From assembly GCA_028292565.1 (NCBI GenBank), contig JAQGMD010000141.1, positions 1 to 13,642 of the forward strand: 13,642 bases of DNA, given 5' to 3'. Source of the DNA: Burkholderia sp. (GTDB lineage: Bacteria; Pseudomonadota; Gammaproteobacteria; Burkholderiales; Burkholderiaceae). The notes under the pieces were generated by a model. That model did no database searches and was not told where the DNA came from. It saw only the letters and a program-made list of their open reading frames with translations. Made by a program: the position numbers and the translations under genes. Each line of letters starts with the position of its first letter. Position 1 is the first letter of the stretch. This document shows, piece after piece, positions 7,027 through 13,642 of this stretch.

Positions 7027-7610
7027 CCGAGAACCTGCGCCTTGCGCTCACCGCGCACGACTGGCTCGCTCTGTTCCTGCACTTTCTGGCGTTGTCCCTG
7101 CTGTCGGTGGGCGGCGCGATTACGACGGCATCCGAAATGCATCGCTACCTGGTGGACCAGCAACGCTGGCTGACCGAGACGCAGTTCAACTCCTCGATCG
7201 CGCTCGCGCAGGCCGCGCCGGGACCGAACATTCTGTTCGTCGCACTGCTGGGCTGGAACGTCGGCCTGAACACAGGCGGCTTCGCTATGGGTCTGCTGGG
7301 CGTCGTGGTGACCATGGTGGGCATCATGCTGCCGAGCACCACCCTGACGTACCTCGCTGCGCGCTGGGGACATGAGAATCGCGAATTACGAGCGGTACGG
7401 GCTTTCAAGCAAGGCATGGCGCCGATCGTGATCGCACTGCTGGTCGCGACCGGCTGGATCCTGGCAGCTGCCAACGGCTCCGATCTGTCGAAGCATTGGC
7501 CGCTCTGGCTGTTGACGATCGTCGCTGCGATGGTCGTGTGGTGGACCAAAACCCATTTGCTTTGGCTGCTGGCGGCGGGTGCGCTGCTGGGTTGGTTTGG
7601 ATTAGTGTAG
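7023..7610 (+). CDS. Short-chain CHR (chromate-type) transporter, second subunit
   Basis: This 195-residue membrane protein is homologous in layout to the preceding gene. It has SVGGAITTASEMHRYLVDQQ (28-47), RWLTETQF, and ALAQAAPGPN with PGPN at 66-69. A hydrophobic bundle follows, with helices near 71-90, 91-112, 133-151, 159-175 and 178-194. Its ATG overlaps the upstream stop by four bases (ATGA), which indicates translational coupling and a stoichiometric partner. In this family such pairs are thought to insert in opposite orientations to form one functional transporter. The two proteins differ outside the motifs, so this is an old duplication rather than a recent one. Confidence 0.88.
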   Translation: MTENLRLALTAHDWLALFLHFLALSLLSVGGAITTASEMHRYLVDQQRWLTETQFNSSIALAQAAPGPNILFVALLGWNVGLNTGGFAMGLLGVVVTMVGIMLPSTTLTYLAARWGHENRELRAVRAFKQGMAPIVIALLVATGWILAAANGSDLSKHWPLWLLTIVAAMVVWWTKTHLLWLLAAGALLGWFGLV

Positions 7611-7763
7611 TCGCTTCCCGGAATGCGTGGAATCCCCGGTTGCGAAACGGCGTGGGCACGGGGTGCCGCCCTGCGATTCCCGCGCTGTCCTGCGACGGGT
7701 GCTGCCGTGTGGAATCCCTGCAGCATCCTCAAACATCCTTACGTTGGAACCTAATCGGCGGCC

Positions 7764-7781
7764 ATGTCCACATAAGGACAT
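7764..7781. promoter_or_regulatory. ATGTCC-N6-GGACAT inverted repeat upstream of hypothetical gene
   Basis: Perfect 6-base arms flank ACATAA and end 24 bases before the ATG of the 147-residue hypothetical gene. It could be an operator or a small leader hairpin. No run of T follows, so a terminator is unlikely. The rest of the 195-base gap after the CHR genes shows no promoter I can support. Confidence 0.35.
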
Positions 7782-7805
7782 CTTCTCTCGATTTGGGTCG
7801 CCAAC

Positions 7806-8249
7806 ATGGAAACTACACACTACACGCTCGAGATGGACACCGATTCCCTGGTGGCTGCCTGCATCCCCGCCGACAGGATCCTGCTCGACCGGTATTGCGC
7901 GCACATGCTCGCCGAGGAGACTCCGTTTCGCAATCGTACGCTGATGCTCAGTACGGCAGCGGAGTTCCTGATCTGGTGGCGCACACTATATGTAGGCGCG
8001 GAGTATGAAGTTGAGGAACGGGCAGGCAGCCGGCCCAATGAAGAGTCGGCATGGCCGCACCTGCGCGAGTCGTTTCTCCGTTTTGCGTGTCCCGACCGGA
8101 AGCTGCGCCAGGAGCGACGGACTTACCTGAATCATTTCCTGCGCTTCGTCCAGGCCGAACCGGAATGCCTGTCCGACGCGCCGGAGCAACCGGTGGATGC
8201 GATGCTGGCTGGCATGACGTTATATGCAAGTCCGGCACAGCACGCCTGA
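7806..8249 (+). CDS. Hypothetical protein, 147 aa
   Basis: I do not recognise a family. Codon third positions are GC-rich like the neighbouring genes and no competing gene lies on the other strand, so the frame is probably real. The product is soluble and mixed. It has an acidic N-terminus (TTHYTLEMDTDSLVAACIPA), an aromatic helix around AAEFLIWWRTLYVG (51-64), and a basic segment CPDRKLRQERRTYLNHFLRF (95-114). It has only three Cys (31 excluded from any motif, 95 and 121), so no obvious metal site. The Shine-Dalgarno is weak. It stands alone between the CHR operon and the convergent ribA, followed by 162 bases without a gene. Confidence 0.65.
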   Translation: METTHYTLEMDTDSLVAACIPADRILLDRYCAHMLAEETPFRNRTLMLSTAAEFLIWWRTLYVGAEYEVEERAGSRPNEESAWPHLRESFLRFACPDRKLRQERRTYLNHFLRFVQAEPECLSDAPEQPVDAMLAGMTLYASPAQHA

Positions 8250-8411
8250 TCGACCACATACGTACGGCGGGTCACGATCCACCGGATGGTTAAAACATGC
8301 GCGAGGCAAAACGGATGCCAAACATCCTGCGGGTCGCGACGCCCTACGGCAGCCGATCTTCAATGCTACGCGTCATGACCCGCCATTTTCGCGACGGCAC
8401 ATAACCACACA

Positions 8412-9050
8412 TCAATCGAAATCGAGCATGTGCCCCAGCTTCTTCTGCTTGGTGCGCAGGTAAGCCAGGTTATGCGGCGTGCGCATAGTCACGACGGGCA
8501 CCCTCTCGACGATCTGCAGGCCATGCTCCGCCAGCCTTTCCATTTTGCCGGGGTTGTTGGTCATCAGGCGGATGCTGCGTACGCCGAGGTGCGCCAGTAT
8601 CCGCGCCGCGACCTGATATGTGCGCGTGTCGATCGGCAGCCCGAGATCAAGGTTCGCCTCTACCGTATCCCTGCCCTGGTCCTGTAACTGGTAAGCCAGG
8701 ATCTTGTTGCCGAGACCGATGCCGCGCCCTTCATGCCCGCGCAGATAGACCACCGCGCCAACACCCGCTTCGTTAATTCTGGTCATGGCCGCATCGAGCT
8801 GCGCACCGCAGTCGCAGCGAGCCGAGCCAAACACGTCACCCGTCAGGCATTCCGAGTGGACTCGCACCAGCACACTTTCCTGATCATGCAGGTCGCCCTT
8901 TACCAGCGCGACATGTTCGATCGATTCTTCGGGACACCGGTAGACATGCATGCGGAATTCGCCATGTGCCGTGGGCAGCAGTGAAGAAGCGACATGTACG
9001 ATGATCGGTTCGGGGGAGGGGTCCGGCTTTCCGGCTCCGCTTTGGTTCAT
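8412..9050 (-). CDS. ribA: GTP cyclohydrolase II
   Basis: This 212-residue stand-alone RibA opens the GTP ring to give the pyrimidine precursor of riboflavin, releasing formate and pyrophosphate. Zinc ligands are visible as Cys68, Cys79 and Cys81 in RVHSECLTGDVF and RCDCG. The substrate and catalytic regions are YLRGHEGRGIGLGNK (102-116), Tyr120 in KILAY, DTVEANLDLGLPID, MTNNPGK (163-169) and IVERVPV. Length matches the monofunctional enzyme, with no RibB domain fused. It is the last gene of a minus-strand run, 50 bases after a pirin gene, with GGAT as a modest Shine-Dalgarno. It is not accompanied by other rib genes, so it may be a second copy or part of a stress unit; the GHEGRG form differs from the enterobacterial RQEGRN form. 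No FMN riboswitch is visible in the 50-base gap. Confidence 0.95.
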   Translation of the reverse strand: MNQSGAGKPDPSPEPIIVHVASSLLPTAHGEFRMHVYRCPEESIEHVALVKGDLHDQESVLVRVHSECLTGDVFGSARCDCGAQLDAAMTRINEAGVGAVVYLRGHEGRGIGLGNKILAYQLQDQGRDTVEANLDLGLPIDTRTYQVAARILAHLGVRSIRLMTNNPGKMERLAEHGLQIVERVPVVTMRTPHNLAYLRTKQKKLGHMLDFD

Positions 9051-9100
9051 TTTGTTCTATCCAGGATAATCAGTTACAGCAATATGGCGGTCCGTCAGAA

Positions 9101-9997
9101 CTAACTGAAGAATTCCGGCGGCTTGGGCTCATCCGGCAGCGGGATCCATTCCGTTTCATCGGGTATGGAGCCGAAGCGCTGCTCGCGCCATCTTTGTTTC
9201 GCTTCGTCGATCGCCTCGCGGCTGCTGGCAACGAAATTCCACCAGATAAAGCGGTCGCCGTCCATCGGTTTCCCGCCCAACAGCATGACGCGCGATTTCG
9301 CCACAGCCTCTATTGTAATTTCCCTTCCGCCTGGAAGCACGCCCATATATCGGCTCTCGTACGGCTCGCCTTCTACCGTGAGGTCGCCCTCTGCCAGGTA
9401 AATTGCGCGTTCTTCATGCTCGGCCGGTATCGCGAGGCGGCTTCCGGCTTCCATTTCCGCCATCGCGTAGAACATGTCGGAGAAGGTAGTCGTCGGCGCT
9501 TTTTCACCGAATGCGGCGCCGGCGATGAGGCGCAGCGTGATTCCCGGCATGGAAATGACCGGCAGCGTAGCGACCGGATGATGCTCGAATCCAGCGGCCG
9601 TCTTCTCATGCTCCTTCGGCAAGGCAACCCAGGTCTGTATCCCGTGCAGCGGACTTCCCAACTCGCGCAGCTGGTCCGGCGTGCGCTCGGAATGCGCAAT
9701 GCCCTCCCCGGCAGTCATCCAGTTCACATCGCCCGGATGGGTAGTCTGCACGCTGCCGAGCGAGTCGCGATGGAGAATGGCGCCTTCGAACAGGTAGGTC
9801 ACCGTCGCCAGGCCGATGTGCGGGTGCGGACGAACGTCGAGGCCCTGGCCAGGTTCGAACGTGGCGGGACCGACGTGATCGAAAAAGATGAAAGGGCCTA
9901 CCATTTTGTGCGGATGGCCGGGCAGCAGCCGCTTCACGGTGAATCCCCCGAGGTCCTTGACGTGCGGCTTGAGGAGTTCGAGTGTGGAGATATTCAT
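9101..9997 (-). CDS. Pirin family protein (iron-binding bicupin), paralogue 1
   Basis: This 298-residue protein has two cupin domains. Its N-terminal metal site is intact: His58 and His60 in RPHPHIGL, His102 and Glu104 in GIAHSERT. These correspond to the three His and one Glu iron ligands of pirins. WMTAGEGIAHSE and HGIQTWVALP are family hallmarks. The C-terminus has FIWWNFV and a Pro-rich tail, marking a subfamily different from the next pirin. Bacterial pirins are reported to have quercetinase-type dioxygenase activity or regulatory partners; the substrate here is unknown. CAGGAG stands 8 bases before the ATG. It precedes ribA by 50 bases and follows the second pirin after a repeat-containing gap. 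Confidence 0.92.
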   Translation of the reverse strand: MNISTLELLKPHVKDLGGFTVKRLLPGHPHKMVGPFIFFDHVGPATFEPGQGLDVRPHPHIGLATVTYLFEGAILHRDSLGSVQTTHPGDVNWMTAGEGIAHSERTPDQLRELGSPLHGIQTWVALPKEHEKTAAGFEHHPVATLPVISMPGITLRLIAGAAFGEKAPTTTFSDMFYAMAEMEAGSRLAIPAEHEERAIYLAEGDLTVEGEPYESRYMGVLPGGREITIEAVAKSRVMLLGGKPMDGDRFIWWNFVASSREAIDEAKQRWREQRFGSIPDETEWIPLPDEPKPPEFFS

Positions 9998-10019
9998 GTC
10001 AGGGCTCCTGTATGTACAT

Positions 10020-10096
10020 TGTCATTTCGAACAAAGTGTGAAATCCCGGGCATAGCATACGTACGTGGAGGATTTCTCGCTGCGCTCGAAATGACA
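10020..10096. repeat. 77-base inverted repeat, TGTCATTTCGA termini
   Basis: Arms 10020-10046 and 10070-10096 are 27 bases each, with 11 identical outer bases (TGTCATTTCGA / TCGAAATGACA) and a matching inner GAAATCC / GGATTTC. The 23-base loop contains ACGTACGT. It fills most of the gap between two pirin genes and begins 4 bases before the stop of the upstream one. Repeats with TGTCATTTCGAGCG...GAGAAATC arms are widespread non-coding elements; this copy could be a REP/MITE remnant or an mRNA stem-loop between cistrons. Confidence 0.75.
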
Positions 10097-10100
10097 AACT

Positions 10101-10958
10101 CTAGGTTGTCGCTTCAGTAAACTTTCCGCTCTGGAAATCCATGATCGCCTGCTCGATTTCCTCGACGGTATTCATCACAAACGGTCCGTACTGCACGACC
10201 GGCTCGCGCAGCGGACGACCTGCCAGGACGATGAATCGCGCGCCCTCTTCTCCTGCACTGATCTCGACCCGGTCGCCATCGGACAGAATGCCGGCACTCT
10301 GCGTCTTCAGCGCGCCGGAGCCAATCTTCACGCTGCCCTCATACGGGTACACAAATGCCTGATGCCCACTCTTCACCGGCTGCGAGAAGCTTGCGCCCCG
10401 CGGCAATTCGACATCGAGATACAGCGGCTCAGTCGTTAATCCCTGCACCGGACCTGAAACCAACTCTCCATCGCTGTCGACAGTCCCGGCGATGACCTTC
10501 ACACGTCCCCCGCCCGCCAACTCCACAGAAGGAATGTCAGCAGCCTGAATATCGCGATAACCTGCCGGCTTCATCTTTTCATTCGCAGGCAGGTTGATCC
10601 ACAACTGGAATCCACGCATGCGACCTTGTTCCTGCTGCGGCATTTCCGAATGGACGATACCACGCCCCGCCGTCATCCATTGCACACCGCCGCTCATCAG
10701 TTCGCCGACATTGCCGAGATGGTCCTCATGCCGCATATGGCCATCAAGCATATAAGTGACGGTCCCGAAGCCGCGGTGCGGATGCGCAGGGAATCCGGCG
10801 ATATAGTCGCCCGGATTATCGGAAGAAAATTCATCCAGCATCAGGAAGGGATCGAGCCGCATCCCTTGCGCCTGCCCCACGCTGCGACGCAGCTTGACGC
10901 CCGCGCCGTCCGAAGTGGCAACCGATTCTATAACGCGCTGCAAAGTACGTGATGTCAT
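10101..10958 (-). CDS. Pirin family protein (iron-binding bicupin), paralogue 2
   Basis: This 285-residue pirin has an intact iron site: His59 and His61 in FPAHPHRGFGTVTYML, His103 and Glu105 in GIVHSEMP. WMTAGRG, GFQLWINLP and the C-terminal GPFVMNTVEEIEQAIMDFQ motif place it in the YhhW/quercetinase-like subgroup, also represented by the third pirin at the window end. AGAGGA lies 7 bases before the ATG. It lies 159 bases downstream of azoR on the same strand and is bordered on both sides by TGTCATTYC inverted repeats. Its role is likely quinone- or flavonoid-related redox chemistry, inferred from the family and from the azoreductase neighbour. Confidence 0.93.
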   Translation of the reverse strand: MTSRTLQRVIESVATSDGAGVKLRRSVGQAQGMRLDPFLMLDEFSSDNPGDYIAGFPAHPHRGFGTVTYMLDGHMRHEDHLGNVGELMSGGVQWMTAGRGIVHSEMPQQEQGRMRGFQLWINLPANEKMKPAGYRDIQAADIPSVELAGGGRVKVIAGTVDSDGELVSGPVQGLTTEPLYLDVELPRGASFSQPVKSGHQAFVYPYEGSVKIGSGALKTQSAGILSDGDRVEISAGEEGARFIVLAGRPLREPVVQYGPFVMNTVEEIEQAIMDFQSGKFTEATT

Positions 10959-11028
10959 GATGTGTCCTCTGATGCTGAATGAACGACTCGTGGTCCGTCA
11001 CAACTTATCTTTCGGCTTACACCTGGCA

Positions 11029-11056
11029 TGTCATTCCTGCGCAGGTGGGAATGACA
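11029..11056. repeat. 28-base inverted repeat, TGTCATTCC / GGAATGACA
   Basis: Arms 11029-11040 and 11045-11056 flank the loop GCAG; nine outer bases pair perfectly and the inner three with mismatches or wobble. It resembles the widespread TGTCATTCCCGC-GCAG-GCGGGAATGACA element. It lies in the azoR to pirin gap, 70 bases before the pirin ATG in the direction of transcription, so it would be a stem-loop in a shared transcript. Confidence 0.7.
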
Positions 11057-11117
11057 GTTTTGGAGTCCAACCGGAATATTTAGCAACGACGGACCACAGC
11101 CTCTTTATGTTATCGCT

Positions 11118-11738
11118 TCAGGCGGCGGCGCGCAGCGACGCAACCATCTGCGCAATTTCGGTTTCCGCATTCGCCACTGCAACCTGTTTCTTCTCTTCAC
11201 CCATGGCCAGTCCTTCGGCGTAAATGAATTCCACGTCATTGATGCCGATGAAGCTCAGTATCTGCGTCAGGTACTGCGTCTGCGTGTCTGCAGGCGTTCC
11301 TTTATAGAGGCCGCCACGCGCAGCGAAGACATACGCCTTCTTGCCTGTGACCAAGCCAACCGGTCCGGTTTCCGTGTAACGGAAGGTAATGCCGGCACGC
11401 GTGATCTGGTCGAGATAGGCCTTCAGCGTCGAAGGCATCGCGAAGTTGTACATTGGCACGCCCAGCACGATGACGTCCGCGTGCTTGATTTCCTCAATCA
11501 GGGCTTCTGAAAAATCGGCTGCCGCCTTTTGCTCCGCAGTGCGGTCTTCCGGCTTGGTCATGAAGGCGCCTACGTTTTGCGCCCCCAAGTGCGGTATCGG
11601 TTCAGCGGCAAGATCCCGCACCACCAGTCGGGCGCCGTCGTTGGCTTCGAGCCAGCCGGACACGAACTGGTCAGCCATACGAGTCGATTGGCCGTTTTCG
11701 GCAAACATGCTGCTATTAATCTGGAGCAAGGTTTTCAT
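11118..11738 (-). CDS. azoR: FMN-dependent NADH-azoreductase
   Basis: This 206-residue flavodoxin-fold enzyme reduces azo bonds and quinones by two electrons using NADH and tightly bound FMN. It matches the E. coli AzoR pattern along its length: LLQINSSMF at the N-terminus, the FMN-loop PMYNFAMPSTLKAYLD (95-110), RAGITFRYTETGPVGLVTGK (114-133), the ARGGLY loop and SFIGINDVEFIYAEGL. Length is close to the usual 200 residues. AGAGAAG precedes the ATG. It is divergent from a LysR-type regulator across 96 bases and heads a minus-strand run with two pirins and ribA. The physiological substrate is more likely quinones than azo dyes (family knowledge). Confidence 0.95.
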   Translation of the reverse strand: MKTLLQINSSMFAENGQSTRMADQFVSGWLEANDGARLVVRDLAAEPIPHLGAQNVGAFMTKPEDRTAEQKAAADFSEALIEEIKHADVIVLGVPMYNFAMPSTLKAYLDQITRAGITFRYTETGPVGLVTGKKAYVFAARGGLYKGTPADTQTQYLTQILSFIGINDVEFIYAEGLAMGEEKKQVAVANAETEIAQMVASLRAAA

Positions 11739-11750
11739 GAGCTTCTCTCT

Positions 11751-11774
11751 ATTGAGTTTCGAAACTCCATTAAA
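11751..11774. promoter_or_regulatory. Perfect palindrome GAGTTTCGAAACTC in the azoR/lysR gap
   Basis: GAGTTTC-GAAACTC (11754-11767) is a perfect 14-base palindrome that extends to 20 bases (11751-11770) with one mismatched pair. On the azoR strand a -10-like TTTAAT (11774-11769) lies just upstream, so the palindrome covers the likely azoR start site, a position suited to repression. An imperfect dyad TATT-N3-TCGA-N3-AATA (11780-11797) lies closer to lysR, and TAGAAT (11799-11804) is a possible lysR -10. The neighbouring LysR-type protein is the obvious candidate ligand, but this is unproven. Confidence 0.55.
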
Positions 11775-11834
11775 CTATGTATTGATTCGATAAAATAGTA
11801 GAATATTTAACTTCTATCTATCTACTGGTCCGAT

Positions 11835-12764
11835 ATGTCCGAGATTCAATCCATTACTTTAGAGCAGTGGCGCACCTTTCTCGCCGTGGTCGACACCGGC
11901 GGCTACGCGCAAGCGGCCGAGGTTCTGCACAAGAGCCAGTCGTCGGTAACCTACGCGGTCCAGAAGATCGAGTCGCTGCTCGGCGTCGAGGCTTTCGCAA
12001 TCCAGGGCCGCAAAGCCATTCTGACGCCGACCGGCAAGTTCCTGTACAGCCGCGCCCGGGCATTGCTCGAGGAGTCGAGCGCCATCGAGCGCGCGGCAAA
12101 AAGGCTGTCCGCAGGTTGGGAGGCGGAGATCCGGATCGGCGCCGAAGTGATTTTCCCGACCTGGCTACTGCTCGACTGCCTCGATCAACTCGGCGTGGAG
12201 AGCCCGCACACCCGTGTTGAAGTGATTGAAACAGTGCTCGGCGGCTCCACAGAGGCGTTGTCGCAGGGGCGAGTGGACCTGGCGCTGACCAGCTTGATTC
12301 CGCCCGGGTTCCTGGGCACGCCCCTGATGCGCATGCGTTTCATCGCCGTCGCCAGTCCCCGGCATGCGCTGCATCAACTCGGGCGCGACCTGACCCTGCA
12401 GGATCTGCGCGCGCACCGCCATCTGGTCGTGCGCGAGTCGGGCAGCAAACGCACCACCAACACCCTCAGTGTCGACGTCACCCGGCGATGGACCGTGAGC
12501 CACCTCGGAACGTCGATCGAAGCGGTGCGCATGGGATTTGGTTTCGCCTGGTTTGCCGAGGAAAGAATACGCAACGAGCTGAAGGCCGGTGCCCTCAAAC
12601 CGCTTCCTCTGCGCGAAGGCAGCGAACGCTTCAGCGAGCTGTACCTTATCTTCGCAGACCGGGAAAGCGCGGGACCCGGTACCTTGCGCCTGGCAGAAAT
12701 CATCCAGCAGTCCGTCGCCGCCAGTTGTCCGCGGCAGGAGCTTTTGGCCAAGGCCGCGGTCTGA
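11835..12764 (+). CDS. LysR-family transcriptional regulator
   Basis: This 309-residue LTTR has an N-terminal winged HTH (about 8-67: TLEQWRTFLAVVDTGGYAQA, then LHKSQSSVTYAVQKIESLLG), a linker helix, and a periplasmic-binding-protein-like effector domain (about 93-295). ILTPTGKFLYSRARALLEES is the standard linker start. The effector domain lacks visible oddities. It is transcribed divergently from azoR and runs 30 bases before the third pirin gene, so it likely controls both arms. The inducer is probably a quinone or other electrophile, by analogy with azoreductase-linked regulators; that part is inference. The start is the first ATG in frame, with a weak Shine-Dalgarno after an AT-rich leader. 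Confidence 0.93.
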   Translation: MSEIQSITLEQWRTFLAVVDTGGYAQAAEVLHKSQSSVTYAVQKIESLLGVEAFAIQGRKAILTPTGKFLYSRARALLEESSAIERAAKRLSAGWEAEIRIGAEVIFPTWLLLDCLDQLGVESPHTRVEVIETVLGGSTEALSQGRVDLALTSLIPPGFLGTPLMRMRFIAVASPRHALHQLGRDLTLQDLRAHRHLVVRESGSKRTTNTLSVDVTRRWTVSHLGTSIEAVRMGFGFAWFAEERIRNELKAGALKPLPLREGSERFSELYLIFADRESAGPGTLRLAEIIQQSVAASCPRQELLAKAAV

Positions 12765-12794
12765 ACACGTATCTGACGCAAAAGGAATAACACC

Positions 12795-13642
12795 ATGGAG
12801 ACACCAGCAAGAACCATCCGCAAGCAGCATCGGGCACTGCGCGACGACATCGCCGACCTCACCACACGCCGCCCGCTCCCCTCGCCTTCCCTCGAGCAGC
12901 TCGACCCGTTCCTGTTCCTGAACCACCATGGCCCGCAGGTTTATCCGCCGCATAACCACGGACTACCCTTCGGTCCGCATCCGCACCGCGGTTTTGAGAC
13001 GGTGACCTTTATCCTCGAAGGCGACATCGCCCATCGCGACAGCGGCGGCCATGAAAGTGTGATCAGGGCCGGTGGCGTGCAGTGGATGACCGCGGGCCGC
13101 GGCCTCGTGCATGAGGAGGTTTCATCGAATGACTTCAAGCGTACCGGCGGACCATTGGAGGTCCTTCAGCTGTGGGTCAACCTGCCGTCAAAACTGAAGA
13201 TGACGGCACCCGCGTACGTTGGATTGCAGCGCGAGCAGATCCCCTCGTTTGAAGCAGGTAACGGCCGGGTACACCTCAACCTCATCTCCGGCGCATGGGA
13301 TGGTCACAGCGGTCCAATCCGCTCGCTGACCGGCGTGCACATGATGACCGTCGCATTCGAACCCGGCGGCCGTGTGCAACTTCCCGCACCGCGAGACCGC
13401 AACGTATTCCTCTACGTTGTACGCGGAGAACTCGACGTTGCTTCCGTTCGCGCACAGCAGCATCACCTGATCGAACTGAACGACAATGCGGATGTGGTCG
13501 AGCTTGAAGCGCACTCCGATGCATTGATCCTGTTCGGCCATGCACAAACGATATCGGAGCCCGTAGTCGCGCACGGCCCGTTCGTGATGAATACGAGGGA
13601 AGAAATTACCGAAGCCATCCACGATTACCAGGCAGGTAAATT
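12795..13642 (+). CDS. Pirin family protein (iron-binding bicupin), paralogue 3, 3' end cut by window
   Basis: There are 282 complete codons before the window edge. The iron site is intact: His62 and His64 in FGPHPHRGFETVTFILEG, His106 and Glu108 in GLVHEEV. WMTAGRG, LQLWVNLP and the C-terminal GPFVMNTREEITEAIHDYQ closely match paralogue 2, so only a few residues are probably missing. AAGGA lies 8 bases before the ATG. The 30-base gap after the LysR gene suggests one transcript. It is the third pirin within 4.6 kb, on the opposite strand from the other two. Confidence 0.93.
   Translation, partial: METPARTIRKQHRALRDDIADLTTRRPLPSPSLEQLDPFLFLNHHGPQVYPPHNHGLPFGPHPHRGFETVTFILEGDIAHRDSGGHESVIRAGGVQWMTAGRGLVHEEVSSNDFKRTGGPLEVLQLWVNLPSKLKMTAPAYVGLQREQIPSFEAGNGRVHLNLISGAWDGHSGPIRSLTGVHMMTVAFEPGGRVQLPAPRDRNVFLYVVRGELDVASVRAQQHHLIELNDNADVVELEAHSDALILFGHAQTISEPVVAHGPFVMNTREEITEAIHDYQAGK

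Noticed and set aside
7624..7720. Repeated GTGGAATCCC after the CHR genes
   Set aside because: There are only two short direct copies with no symmetry or T tract. They are not sufficient to call a terminator or element.
8266..8384. GGCGGGTCA ... TGACCCGCC inverted repeat in the gap before ribA
   Set aside because: The 9-base arms are about 100 bases apart with no associated feature. This can arise by chance in GC-rich DNA.
9194..10120. 308-residue plus-strand open frame
   Set aside because: It lies opposite the first pirin gene, runs through the intergenic repeat, and its translation has no domain-like features. It is a high-GC shadow frame.

Overview
This window looks like a chromosomal segment of a GC-rich betaproteobacterium. 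The gene styles (short Xre-like protein, DUF4404, paired short CHR transporters, multidomain PAS/GAF/GGDEF/EAL protein, AzoR) and the intergenic inverted repeats fit Burkholderiales, perhaps Oxalobacteraceae such as Herbaspirillum or Noviherbaspirillum. That placement is inference from protein style, not from a search. No tRNA, rRNA, CRISPR array, transposase or phage gene is visible.

Left part (1-5000): a truncated RND-efflux adaptor lipoprotein on the minus strand faces a plus-strand OmpR-family response regulator across a 430-base control region. That region holds a probable efflux promoter, an ATTGGCG/CGCCAAT dyad, and four GTAAG repeats spaced exactly 11 bases apart, followed by a -10-like hexamer, as expected for an OmpR/PhoB-type regulator. 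The regulator's receiver domain is degenerate and no histidine kinase is adjacent. A hairpin terminator closes the regulator gene. A large PAS-GAF-PAS-GAF-GGDEF-EAL protein with intact cyclase and phosphodiesterase motifs follows.

Middle (5000-8400): two small proteins (one HTH-like, one unknown), a 93-base REP-like inverted repeat between convergent genes, a DUF4404 protein, and a divergent pair of overlapping single-domain CHR (chromate-type) transporter genes. The promoter of the first CHR gene is placed so that its transcript would begin at the ATG, so it is probably leaderless. An unrecognised 147-residue protein follows.

Right part (8400-13642): a minus-strand run reads azoR (FMN-dependent NADH-azoreductase), pirin, pirin, ribA (GTP cyclohydrolase II). 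It is divergent from a LysR-type regulator followed by a third pirin that runs off the window end. The azoR/lysR gap contains a perfect 14-base palindrome. Together this resembles a LysR-controlled quinone or electrophile response unit, with a flavoenzyme, three iron-cupin pirins and a flavin-biosynthesis gene that could supply FMN. Two TGTCATTYC-type inverted repeats lie in the gaps on either side of the middle pirin.
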